NCBI RefSeq assembly: GCF_030296775.1
Contig: NZ_AP027742.1
Coordinates: 1,922,001-1,986,000, forward strand
Direction of reading: 5' to 3'
DNA length: 64,000 nucleotides
Source of the DNA: Claveliimonas bilis
Lineage (GTDB): Bacteria > Bacillota > Clostridia > Lachnospirales > Lachnospiraceae
How positions within the stretch are numbered: position 1 is the first letter of the stretch; the number at the start of each line of letters is the position of its first letter. Below are positions 8,161 through 16,212 of the stretch, piece by piece. A model generated the notes under the pieces. The model ran no database searches. It was not told where the DNA came from and worked only from the letters and a program-made list of their open reading frames with translations. Both the position numbers and the translations under genes were made by a program.

Positions 8161-8189
8161 ATTATATAGAATTGTTTGTTCAAAGTCAA
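8161..8189 (-). promoter_or_regulatory. Promoter of rex
   Basis: Minus strand TTGACT (8189-8184), 17 bases, TATAAT (8166-8161). The -10 is perfect and the -35 has one mismatch. Confidence 0.8.
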
Positions 8190-8244
8190 ATTTTTGTTCG
8201 GAAAACTTTGGAATATTAGATTTTATATAAAGAATTGCAGAAAA

Positions 8245-8273
8245 TTGACACCTTCACAAATCACCGATATAAT
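8245..8273 (+). promoter_or_regulatory. Promoter of the ABC-F gene
   Basis: TTGACA (8245-8250), 17 bases, TATAAT (8268-8273): a perfect consensus promoter. The predicted start of transcription leaves a leader of only about 14 bases before GGAGG (8280-8284), so no attenuation leader of the antibiotic-resistance ABC-F type is possible. Confidence 0.88.
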
Positions 8274-8293
8274 AGTCCCGGAGGTATATATTT

Positions 8294-10216
8294 ATGATAC
8301 TAGCATGTCATTCAATTGAAAAAGCATTTGGTGAGGATGTCATTGTAAAAAACGGCTCCTTTCACATAGAAGAATATGAAAAAGCAGCACTTGTTGGGAT
8401 CAACGGGGCTGGAAAATCAACAATACTGAAAATGATTGTGGGAGAACTGCCACTTGACGGCGGCAGCATTACTTTATCGAAAGGAAAATCTCTTGGCTAT
8501 CTTTCCCAGCACCAGAATCTCTCCGGAGGAAACACTATTTACGAAGAAGTACGCACTGCCAAAGCGGAGATCATATCACTGGAAAAAGAGATCCGCCGAA
8601 TTGAACAGGAAATTCCCAACCTTGCGGGTGAACAACTTACTGAGCGTCTGAATACTTATCACCGTCTGTCTGACCGGTTTGAACGTGAAAATGGCTATGC
8701 CTACGAAAGTGAAATTGTGGGAGTACTCAAGGGGCTTGGTTTTGACGAAGAAGAATTCTCCAAACCGGTAGACGCTCTTTCCGGTGGTCAAAAAACACGT
8801 GTAGCATTAGGCAAACTTCTTCTTACAAAGCCGGATGTCCTTCTTTTAGATGAGCCTACCAACCATCTGGATCTTAATTCGATCTCCTGGCTGGAAACTT
8901 ATCTTCTGAATTATTCCGGTGCCGTGCTTATCGTCTCCCATGACCGCTATTTTCTCAATAGAGTGGTAACAAAGGTCATTGAAATTGAACAGGGTTCCAT
9001 TATGACCTACCTTGGCAATTACACAGATTACTCCCGTAAAAAGCAGCAAATCCGTGAAGCAAGGATGAAAGAGTATCTCAATCAGCAGCAGGAGATCCGC
9101 CATCAGGAAGCCGTGATCGAAAAGCTCCGCTCTTTTAACAGGGAAAAGTCAATCAAGCGTGCAGAAAGCCGGGAAAAAATGCTGGAAAAAATGGAACGCA
9201 TAGAAAAGCCTGCGGAGCAAAGAACAGATATCCATCTGGTGCTGGAACCTTCCTGTGTCAGCGGAAATGATGTTCTTTCCGTAGATCACTTAAGCAAATC
9301 TTTTCCGTCCCAGCCCCTTTTTGAAAATGTCAGCTTTGAAATCAAAAGAGGCGAACATGTAGCGGTAATCGGAGATAACGGAACCGGCAAGACAACCCTC
9401 CTTAAAATCCTGAACCGGGTTTTGCCTGCTGACAGCGGAAGCTTTACACTTGGGACAAACGTACATATCGGATACTATGACCAGGAACATCATGTTCTTC
9501 ATATGGAAAAAACTATATTTGAAGAAATTTCAGATGCATATCCTTCTCTTACAAACACGGAAATCCGCAATATGCTGGCTGCTTTCCTCTTCACGGGGGA
9601 TGATGTTTTTAAGCTTATCGGAGATTTAAGCGGCGGAGAGAGGGGACGTGTTTCCCTGGCAAAGCTTATGCTTTCGGAAGCAAATTTCCTCATTCTTGAT
9701 GAGCCTACCAACCATCTGGATATCGCCTCCAAAGAAATTCTGGAAAACGCTCTGAATAATTACAAAGGCACCGTCCTCTATGTGTCCCATGACCGATATT
9801 TCATTAACCAAACGGCCACCAGGATCCTGGAACTTGTAAACAAAACATTTGTCAACTATATCGGCAATTATGACTATTATCTGGAAAAGCGGGAGGAATT
9901 GACTGCCGCATACGCGTCAGTTCCATCCTGTGATAATGCCCCGGCTGCCGAAGCAGCCTCCGAAGCCAAGTTAAGCTGGCAGGAGCAAAAAGAAGAAAAG
10001 GCACGGGAACGGAAACGACAGAATGATCTGAAGAAGACAGAGGAACGCATAACTTCTCTGGAGGAACGAGACGGACAGATTGATGAGCTGATGGCGCTGG
10101 AGGAAGTATATACCAATTCTATACGCTGTCAGGAACTTGCAAAAGAAAAAGCCGACATCGCTGCTGAATTGGAGGAACTGTATGAAAAATGGGAGGCTCT
10201 CGCCTCCCAGGAATAA
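8294..10216 (+). CDS. ABC-F family ATPase, YdiF/Uup-like
   Basis: The 640-residue soluble protein has two ABC ATPase domains (about 1-250 and 320-530) joined by a charged P-site-interaction-type linker (about 245-305), and a charged coiled-coil tail (about 555-640). Each ATPase has Walker A (GINGAGKST and GDNGTGKTT), signature (LSGGQKTR and LSGGERGR) and Walker B followed by LLLDEPTNHLD / LILDEPTNHLD. There are no membrane parts. ABC-F proteins act on the ribosome E site to help translation; some give drug resistance. The coiled-coil tail and position beside rex point to the housekeeping YdiF/Uup group rather than a resistance type. GGAGG is nine bases before ATG. It converges on corA with a two-base gap. 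Confidence 0.9.
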   Translation: MILACHSIEKAFGEDVIVKNGSFHIEEYEKAALVGINGAGKSTILKMIVGELPLDGGSITLSKGKSLGYLSQHQNLSGGNTIYEEVRTAKAEIISLEKEIRRIEQEIPNLAGEQLTERLNTYHRLSDRFERENGYAYESEIVGVLKGLGFDEEEFSKPVDALSGGQKTRVALGKLLLTKPDVLLLDEPTNHLDLNSISWLETYLLNYSGAVLIVSHDRYFLNRVVTKVIEIEQGSIMTYLGNYTDYSRKKQQIREARMKEYLNQQQEIRHQEAVIEKLRSFNREKSIKRAESREKMLEKMERIEKPAEQRTDIHLVLEPSCVSGNDVLSVDHLSKSFPSQPLFENVSFEIKRGEHVAVIGDNGTGKTTLLKILNRVLPADSGSFTLGTNVHIGYYDQEHHVLHMEKTIFEEISDAYPSLTNTEIRNMLAAFLFTGDDVFKLIGDLSGGERGRVSLAKLMLSEANFLILDEPTNHLDIASKEILENALNNYKGTVLYVSHDRYFINQTATRILELVNKTFVNYIGNYDYYLEKREELTAAYASVPSCDNAPAAEAASEAKLSWQEQKEEKARERKRQNDLKKTEERITSLEERDGQIDELMALEEVYTNSIRCQELAKEKADIAAELEELYEKWEALASQE

Positions 10217-10218
10217 AA

Positions 10219-11130
10219 TCAGAGAATTTTTTTCTTTTTAAAGATTAAAATACAGACAACAATAACGATCAAACTTAGTGCAATAACGCCGGGATATCCG
10301 TTTTTCAGCTCCGGCATATTTTCAAAATTCATACCGTACCATCCGGTAATTAAGGTGAGGGGGAAGAAAATGGTGGACAACACAGTCAGAAACTGCATAT
10401 TACTATTCTGTTTTGCATCCACCTGTGCCTGATACAGATCTCGCACCTGCTGTGCGTATTCCAGCAAATGGGCAGTCCTCCCCATCAGCCGGTCTGCCCG
10501 ATTGGAAAGTGTCCCGAAATATTTGAGCTGTTTCTTGGCGAAAAATCCATTTTCATTTTCCTCTAGCTCTGTTCCCATATCCATCATTTCATCATAATAG
10601 CCGCGAAGTGTCAGAAGTTTTCTTCGTATCGGCATCAGTTCCCTCTGGAAATTTTCAATTTTCCCCTGCATGACGTCTTCTTCCATGCGCATAAGGATTT
10701 TCTCATACTGCATCAAAATTTCCTGATCTCTGCTCATAAATTCAGCAATAAAATTATATATGAACCGTTCCTTTGTTTCTCCTTGATGGGTCTTTTTTCT
10801 TTTGATCCTTCGGATCAGCCTCATAGAAAAATCTTCATCATCTACAAGTACAACATGATCTTGATTCACAAAAAAGTAAATGCGGTATCTGCTTCCAAGC
10901 ACGTCCAAAAGCCTGGGGATACAAAGTGTACCCGCCAGGCATTCCTGCTGTGTTTCCAGTTTACAAAATCCTATCTTGTTGGTCTGTATTTCATTTTCAT
11001 ACTGTATACCTGCCAATTCCAAATCCCGGCGGGCATTTTTGGAATCAGTGAGAAATACAGCCGGAGGCCTTGTCTCCTTCCATGTTTCTGTCTCAATCTG
11101 CTCCAGCCTCTCTCCGAGTTTCCATATCAT
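10219..11130 (-). CDS. CorA-family divalent cation transporter
   Basis: The 303-residue protein has the CorA plan: an N-terminal cytosolic domain (about 1-150), a long helical stalk (about 150-240), and two C-terminal membrane helices (about 243-263 and 278-297) separated by the pore-loop motif YGMN, here in TGWYGMNFENMPE. Relatives form pentamers carrying Mg, Co or Ni across the inner membrane. The ending is rich in Lys (cytoplasmic tail). It follows ppk by 18 bases and is probably part of the PstS-like - ppk - corA operon. Polyphosphate binds Mg strongly, so co-expression with a cation channel is plausible, though this is inference. The N-terminal domain is divergent, so the substrate is not certain. 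Confidence 0.88.
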   Translation of the reverse strand: MIWKLGERLEQIETETWKETRPPAVFLTDSKNARRDLELAGIQYENEIQTNKIGFCKLETQQECLAGTLCIPRLLDVLGSRYRIYFFVNQDHVVLVDDEDFSMRLIRRIKRKKTHQGETKERFIYNFIAEFMSRDQEILMQYEKILMRMEEDVMQGKIENFQRELMPIRRKLLTLRGYYDEMMDMGTELEENENGFFAKKQLKYFGTLSNRADRLMGRTAHLLEYAQQVRDLYQAQVDAKQNSNMQFLTVLSTIFFPLTLITGWYGMNFENMPELKNGYPGVIALSLIVIVVCILIFKKKKIL

Positions 11131-11148
11131 TCTACCACCACTCTTATC

Positions 11149-13206
11149 TTACATTTGTCCTGCCTTTTCGTAAGCCTCCTCATAAAAGTATTCCTGTGAG
11201 TTTACTTTAACTGTGTCAGGATCCTCGATGCGAACAAAAAGGTAACTGCCGTCAGCCGTTTCGTGCCGGGCCTTCTGATTGTCCCTCAACATAAGATCAA
11301 ACATAGCCTGAAGTCGTTCTTTCAGATTCTGCTGCTGCACAGGCGCCGCCACTTCTACCCGGCGCACAGTATTCCGAGTCATAAAATCTGCAGAGGCAAT
11401 GTAATATCTGGCCCGCTCACCGCATCCGAAAATATAGATTCTGGAGTGTTCCAGAAATCTTCCGACAATACTGATGACACGGATATTTTCTGTTTTTCCC
11501 TCTACCTGTGGAACCAGACAGCAGATACCGCGAATCACCATATCGATCTTCACTCCTGCTTCCGACGCTTCTATCAGTTTATCAATAATTTTTTTATCTG
11601 TCAAAGAATTTAACTTTAATCCGATATAAGCCGGCTGTCCTTCTTTTGCCTGCCTTATCTCTTCGTCCATCATTTCCAGGACCCGGGACTGAAGGCATTT
11701 TGGCGCTACTAAGAGGTGACCGGAACTTTCCACAGTCTCACCTTTTGACAACGCCTGGAATACAGCTGATGCTTCCATGCCAATATCCGGATCTGCCGTC
11801 ATAAGAGAAAGGTCTGTATACAGTCTGGAGGTCTTTTCATTGTAATTTCCTGTTCCGATTTGAGTGATATATTCAATCTTTCCTTCATTTTTTCTCGTGA
11901 TGAGACAGAGTTTGGAGTGCACCTTATAGCCTTCCAGACCATAGATCACCTGACAGCCTGCCTCTTCCAGACGTCTTGACCATTCGATGTTATTTTCCTC
12001 ATCAAATCTGGCACGCAGCTCTACCAAAACAACAACTTCTTTTCCGTTTTCCGCTGCTTCCACCAATGCCTCAACAACCTTACTTTGTTTTGCCAGACGA
12101 TAGAGTGTCATTTTAATGGAAATCACGTTTTCATCCTCTGCCGCCTCATTTAGCATCCGGAGGAACGGACGAATGGATTCATAGGGATAGGAAAGCATTT
12201 TATCCGACTCTCTTATCTGCTCTATAATTCCTCTTCCATCTTCAAAAGAGGAAGATTTCTGTGGCGTGCGCTTTTCAAAAAACAATTCCGGGTTCTTTCT
12301 TAGCATATCCTGGATTTTAGAAGAAAAAGACAGATCAAGGGGTGTGCTTTGACGAAATACTCTGGCTTCCTCTAAATCAAGGTATTTACAGAGAATACCT
12401 ACGATATCTCCGTCCATCTCCCTGGACAGTTCCAGCCGGACCGGAGAAAGTTTTTTTCTTTTTTTAATTAAATCTGCCATAAATTCCCTATAATCCAAAT
12501 CTTCATCATATAAGGCGTCAGCATCTATATCTGCATTTCTCGTTACGCGGATCAAGGATTTGGCCCTGATCTGATAGCCTTTAAAAACTCTCGGCATGTA
12601 ATGCAGAATCAGTTCTTCAGCCAGCATATATGTTCCTGACCTGTCCGGAACTGCAATCAGCCTTTCTACCATGCTATTTGTACAGGGAATGATACCGATC
12701 CTCTGCTTCTTACTCTTTGTTTCCAAAACAGCTACCGCGTAAATTTCTTTATTTCTAAGAAACGGAAATGGCTGACGCTTTCCTACTACGGTAGGTGATA
12801 TTAAAGGCTCAATCTCCATGGCAAAATATCTTTCCATATACTCACTTTCGCTTTTTTCCATACTTCTGAAATCTGTAAGGGAAAATCCCCACTCTTTCAG
12901 ACGTGACATCAGTTCTTCATAAACTTTGTCACGGCGTTCATTTAATATATGAACTCTTCTCAAAATTTCCTCAATCTGCTCCTTTGCAGTCATATTGGTC
13001 TTATTATCTTTGATTTTTTTGCCAAGAAGGCTTTGGTCCTGCAAAGAACCAACCCGGACCATAAAAAATTCATCCAGATTAGTCTGATAGATAGACGCAA
13101 AAGAGAGCCTTTCACACAAAGGGACCTCTTTATTCTCCGCTTCCTCCAGCACTCTTTCATTAAATTTCAGCCAAGATAACTCTCGATTCATATATACATT
13201 ATCCAT
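11149..13206 (-). CDS. ppk1: Polyphosphate kinase 1
   Basis: The 685-residue protein is full length for PPK1, which moves the terminal phosphate of ATP onto polyphosphate. It begins YMNRELSWLKFNERVLEEA, as in the family N-domain. The head domain follows, then two phospholipase D-like catalytic domains. The catalytic His is in YKVHSKLCLI (about residue 425) and the second domain has SRIYIFG near 595. The Arg-rich VELRARFDEENNI stretch forms part of the active site. It lies 13 bases after the PstS-like gene, in the operon that carries a Pho-box-like promoter, so induction by phosphate limitation is likely. GAGAA lies just before ATG. Confidence 0.95.
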   Translation of the reverse strand: MDNVYMNRELSWLKFNERVLEEAENKEVPLCERLSFASIYQTNLDEFFMVRVGSLQDQSLLGKKIKDNKTNMTAKEQIEEILRRVHILNERRDKVYEELMSRLKEWGFSLTDFRSMEKSESEYMERYFAMEIEPLISPTVVGKRQPFPFLRNKEIYAVAVLETKSKKQRIGIIPCTNSMVERLIAVPDRSGTYMLAEELILHYMPRVFKGYQIRAKSLIRVTRNADIDADALYDEDLDYREFMADLIKKRKKLSPVRLELSREMDGDIVGILCKYLDLEEARVFRQSTPLDLSFSSKIQDMLRKNPELFFEKRTPQKSSSFEDGRGIIEQIRESDKMLSYPYESIRPFLRMLNEAAEDENVISIKMTLYRLAKQSKVVEALVEAAENGKEVVVLVELRARFDEENNIEWSRRLEEAGCQVIYGLEGYKVHSKLCLITRKNEGKIEYITQIGTGNYNEKTSRLYTDLSLMTADPDIGMEASAVFQALSKGETVESSGHLLVAPKCLQSRVLEMMDEEIRQAKEGQPAYIGLKLNSLTDKKIIDKLIEASEAGVKIDMVIRGICCLVPQVEGKTENIRVISIVGRFLEHSRIYIFGCGERARYYIASADFMTRNTVRRVEVAAPVQQQNLKERLQAMFDLMLRDNQKARHETADGSYLFVRIEDPDTVKVNSQEYFYEEAYEKAGQM

Positions 13207-13219
13207 TTCTCTTCATCCT

Positions 13220-14110
13220 CTATTCTTGTGTATTTTCCCATTTACTGATCTTCCCAGTGTAAATTTTCTCCACTGTATCCATTGAAATATCTTCTGTCGG
13301 ATTTTCTTCATTTACGATTACACGGATCCCGTCTTTTGCAACTGCTTCTGCTTCTAATACTTCTGTCTCATATTGATACAGCTGCCGGGATACCATAGCA
13401 ATATCACATTTTCCTGTCAGTACATCTGTAATTCCTTTTGAAGAATCTGATACTTCCACCTCAATCTGTGCATTGGAATTTTCTTTCTCATAGTCATCTG
13501 CCAACTGCTCTATCACCGGTGCCAGAGTTGTGGAGCCGTGTATTTTTAAAGTACCGGATGCCTGATTAGATAAAAAGACTTCTTTACCTCCTATGGGCAC
13601 AAAAAACTCTGATACGGTTTCCTGTCCCTTCCCCGTCACATAGTTTATAAAATCTGTTTCCAGATCCTTGTCTTCACTTGTGTGGGCAAGATAAAGCGTT
13701 CGTGTAAGCGGATAGCTGTCTTCTTCAATAGTTTCATCCTCTGCTTTTTGTCCATCTATCGTAATTTCTTTTGCTCCATCCCCTTCCTGAAGATCCGTAC
13801 TGTAAGTGACATAGCCGATACCATTCTTTTCTCCTGCAACAGCACGGAGCATATCTTCTCCGGATGTCTCTGTCTGCGCAGATTCTGTGATCTCATCCTG
13901 GTCATCTACCCCTTCTATATTCAGACCAAGTGCCTCTGCAAAGCTGCTTCTGGTACCTGATCCATTCTCCCTCGTTATCGGAATCACTTCGCCCATTTCC
14001 TGCCATTTTGACGAATCAGATGAACCGGATCCAGACGTACTTCCACATCCTCCTATCACTCCGGCAATGCAGGCAGCCGCCAAAAAGTATACTACATTCT
14101 TTCGTTTCAT
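13220..14110 (-). CDS. PstS-like phosphate-binding lipoprotein with swapped halves
   Basis: The 296-residue lipoprotein has a signal peptide (about 1-21) and lipobox VIGGC with Cys22. The mature protein looks like PstS with its halves in reversed order. Residues about 41-175 match the usual C-terminal half: EVIPITRENGSGTRSSF, GIGYVTYS, EITIDG and SYPLTRTLYL. Residues about 187-293 match the usual N-terminal half: KIHGSTTLAPVIEQLADDY, SDSSKGITDVLTGKCDIAMV, then VNEENP and IYTGKISKW. Both ends carry a similar SKW stretch (35-36 and 290-291). The phosphate-contact motifs GSTT, SSKG and GSGTR are all present, so binding is plausible. No pstCAB is in the window, so it may serve a distant transporter or sensing. 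It heads the ppk-corA operon and has a Pho-box-like promoter. Confidence 0.85.
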   Translation of the reverse strand: MKRKNVVYFLAAACIAGVIGGCGSTSGSGSSDSSKWQEMGEVIPITRENGSGTRSSFAEALGLNIEGVDDQDEITESAQTETSGEDMLRAVAGEKNGIGYVTYSTDLQEGDGAKEITIDGQKAEDETIEEDSYPLTRTLYLAHTSEDKDLETDFINYVTGKGQETVSEFFVPIGGKEVFLSNQASGTLKIHGSTTLAPVIEQLADDYEKENSNAQIEVEVSDSSKGITDVLTGKCDIAMVSRQLYQYETEVLEAEAVAKDGIRVIVNEENPTEDISMDTVEKIYTGKISKWENTQE

Positions 14111-14145
14111 GATTTCCCTGTCCTTCTTTACTTATATTCCATTTT

Positions 14146-14200
14146 ATTATAAAGGAGTTATGTAAAAATAGTTTTCATCTTTTTGTTAAATTTATGTAAA
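14146..14200 (-). promoter_or_regulatory. Pho-box-like repeats and -10 upstream of the PstS-like gene
   Basis: On the minus strand TTTACA (14200-14195), TTAACA (14189-14184), ATGAAA (14178-14173) and TTTTAC (14167-14162) follow at 11-base steps, then TATAAT (14151-14146). No good -35 exists at 17 bases. Firmicute PhoP boxes are TT(A/T)ACA-type repeats with 11-base spacing over the -35 region, so a PhoP-activated promoter is the best reading. Confidence 0.6.
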
Positions 14201-14235
14201 AATACCCGGGGTTTTGCGCAGTTTTACCCACCACT

Positions 14236-14290
14236 AAAAGCAATCTGGGACGTAACAAAGTTAAACTTTGTTACGTCCCAGATTGCTTTT
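14236..14290. repeat. Perfect 27-bp inverted repeat after icd, likely terminator
   Basis: Positions 14236-14262 and 14264-14290 are perfect inverted copies around a single base. The arms begin AAAAGCAATCTGGGACG and meet at CAAAGTT-A-AACTTTG. The outer A and T runs make it terminator-like in both directions; it overlaps the icd stop codon. The TGGGACGTA core recurs at 48305, so it may be a mobile or dispersed palindrome used as a terminator. Confidence 0.75.
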
Positions 14291-15488
14291 ATGCCAGCTT
14301 CTCGGCAATTGCTTTAATGAAGTTTTCGCTGTTGAGTACAGTCGGATTTTCTATTGTTGTAATGAGTGCCAGGTCTTTTGTCATTTTGCCTTCCTCGATC
14401 GTATCGATAGTGGCTTTTTCCAATTTATCTGCAAAATCCTGAAGTTCTTTATTTCCGTCCAGTTCACCTCTCTTGCGAAGCGCTCCTGTCCATGCAAAGA
14501 TAGTTGCCACAGAATTTGTAGAAGTTTCCTCACCTTTCAGGTGCTTATAGTAATGACGCTGTACTGTTCCATGTGCTGCCTCGTACTCATAATAGCCTTC
14601 CGGGGATACGAGAACAGAGGTCATCATAGCAAGGGAACCAAATGCAGAAGATACCATATCGCTCATGACATCACCGTCATAGTTTTTGCAGGCCCAGATA
14701 TAGCCGCCTTCTGATTTCATTACACGTGCCACAGCATCATCGATCAGAGTGTAGAAATATTCAATGCCTTCTTCCTTGAATTTTGATTCAAATTCTTTCT
14801 CATAAATTTCCTGAAAAATATCTTTAAATGTATGGTCATATTTTTTGGAAATTGTATCTTTTGTCGCAAACCAGAGATCCTGATGAGTGTCCAGCGCATA
14901 ACTAAAACAGCTCCTTGCAAAACTTGCGATAGAATCATCGATATTGTGCATTCCCTGTACAATACCTGCACCGGTAAAGTTATGTACAAGCTCTCTTGTC
15001 TCGCTTCCATCTTCTGCTGTATACACAAGCTCTACTTTTCCGGCTCCCGGAATCTTCATCTCTGCCCCTTTATAGACGTCACCATAAGCATGTCTTGCGA
15101 TGGTGATCGGTTTCTTCCAATTTTTCACACAGGGTTCAATCCCCTTTACAACAATAGGTGCTCTGAATACAGTGCCGTCCAGGATTGCACGAATGGTTCC
15201 GTTAGGACTTTTCCACATTTCCTTCAGATCATATTCCTTCATACGCGCTGCATTAGGTGTGATTGTCGCACACTTTACGGCAACTTTATATTTTTTTGTC
15301 GCGTTGGCAGAATCCACAGTCACCTGATCATTTGTTTCATTGCGGTGCTCAAGACCCAGATCATAATACTCGGTGTTCAGTTCAATAAATGGTTCCAAAA
15401 GATTCTCCTTGATCATTTTCCAGAGAATCCTTGTCATCTCATCTCCATCCATCTCTACAATAGGGGTGGTCATTTTGATTTTTTCCAT
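14289..15488 (-). CDS. icd: Isocitrate dehydrogenase (NADP-type, dimeric subgroup)
   Basis: The 399-residue protein belongs to the eukaryote-like dimeric isocitrate dehydrogenases that make 2-oxoglutarate from isocitrate. Visible motifs are [19 protein letters not shown] (N-terminus), KSPNGTIR for substrate phosphate/carboxylate binding, the metal-site Asp in [12 protein letters not shown], and [11 protein letters not shown] near the cofactor pocket. Length is typical (about 400). The start has GGAG ten bases upstream. It is the third gene of the Re-citrate synthase - GntR - icd operon and supplies carbon for glutamate. NADP preference is assumed from the subgroup. Its TAA lies within the long palindrome that probably ends the transcript. 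Confidence 0.93.
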   Translation of the reverse strand: MEKIKMTTPIVEMDGDEMTRILWKMIKENLLEPFIELNTEYYDLGLEHRNETNDQVTVDSANATKKYKVAVKCATITPNAARMKEYDLKEMWKSPNGTIRAILDGTVFRAPIVVKGIEPCVKNWKKPITIARHAYGDVYKGAEMKIPGAGKVELVYTAEDGSETRELVHNFTGAGIVQGMHNIDDSIASFARSCFSYALDTHQDLWFATKDTISKKYDHTFKDIFQEIYEKEFESKFKEEGIEYFYTLIDDAVARVMKSEGGYIWACKNYDGDVMSDMVSSAFGSLAMMTSVLVSPEGYYEYEAAHGTVQRHYYKHLKGEETSTNSVATIFAWTGALRKRGELDGNKELQDFADKLEKATIDTIEEGKMTKDLALITTIENPTVLNSENFIKAIAEKLA

Positions 15489-15556
15489 TTTTTGTATTCT
15501 CCTTTTCTTCTTTCTGGTTTACATTTGCTTTCCCATCTCCACTGCTCTTCTGTCAG

Positions 15557-16210
15557 CTATTCTTCAATATGAAGATTTTCCATCGCTTTCATTACATGAG
15601 CATTGGCAAGTCTTTCTGCCTGATCTTCGTCTTTCCCTTTGATGGCTTCCAGAATGGCCCTGTGCTCCTCGATAGATTTTTCTGCACGTTCCCTGGATTC
15701 CACGGAATGTGTACGGGCCATTTGTACATATTTGTGAAAATCAGATAATACATGTTCCAGTATACGACTATTGGAAGCCTCATACAAGACCTTGTGAAAT
15801 TTTCCGTCCAGTTCAGATACCTGCACTGCCTTCTCTTCATTTTTCCGTTTCAAATGAAATTCTGACAGAAGGATAACTTCTTCCAGCTCTCCAATCTGTT
15901 CCGGCGTAATATATCTTGTCGCCCACCTGGCACACATCCCTTCCAGCATGGAACGGATCTTATAAATATCATGCACATCTTTTTTGGAAATCCCTGTCAC
16001 ATAAGCACCTTTATTTGGAACAATCGTTACAAGTCCTTCCAGTTCCAGCTGGCGGAGCGCCTCCCGGACCGGAGTTCTGCTGACCCCCAGCTCTTCGCCT
16101 ATGGTAGTCTCGCGCAGCTCATCGTGTTCCTTGTAAACTCCTGATAAAATGTCATTTCTAAGCCTTCGGAACACTCTCCCCCTAAGAGACTGATCCTGAT
16201 ATTCCTCCAT
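15557..16210 (-). CDS. GntR/FadR-family regulator of the citrate-icd operon
   Basis: The 217-residue protein has a GntR winged helix (about 8-75: LRGRVFRRLRNDILSGVY, GEELGVSRTPVREALRQLE, GLVTIVPNKGAYVTG) and an FCD ligand domain (about 80-215) with the Arg/His metal-ligand pattern of FadR-like proteins. FCD domains often bind organic acids, so citrate, isocitrate or 2-oxoglutarate are candidate effectors by context. ATG at 16210 is preferred over an in-frame start 45 bases upstream because GGAGGAATAAAG directly precedes it; the SD overlaps the citrate synthase stop, so the two are coupled. A perfect ATTGTATACAAT palindrome over the operon promoter is the likely operator, which would give autoregulation. 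Confidence 0.88.
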   Translation of the reverse strand: MEEYQDQSLRGRVFRRLRNDILSGVYKEHDELRETTIGEELGVSRTPVREALRQLELEGLVTIVPNKGAYVTGISKKDVHDIYKIRSMLEGMCARWATRYITPEQIGELEEVILLSEFHLKRKNEEKAVQVSELDGKFHKVLYEASNSRILEHVLSDFHKYVQMARTHSVESRERAEKSIEEHRAILEAIKGKDEDQAERLANAHVMKAMENLHIEE

Positions 16211-16212
16211 CT

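Noticed and set aside
8138-8244. A Rex operator in the rex promoter
   Set aside because: TTGTTTGTTC and similar half-sites occur, but no TTGTTAA-N4-TTAACAA palindrome; not claimed.
14832-15572. A 246-codon plus-strand frame opposite icd
   Set aside because: No family pattern or start signal; icd is well supported on the other strand.
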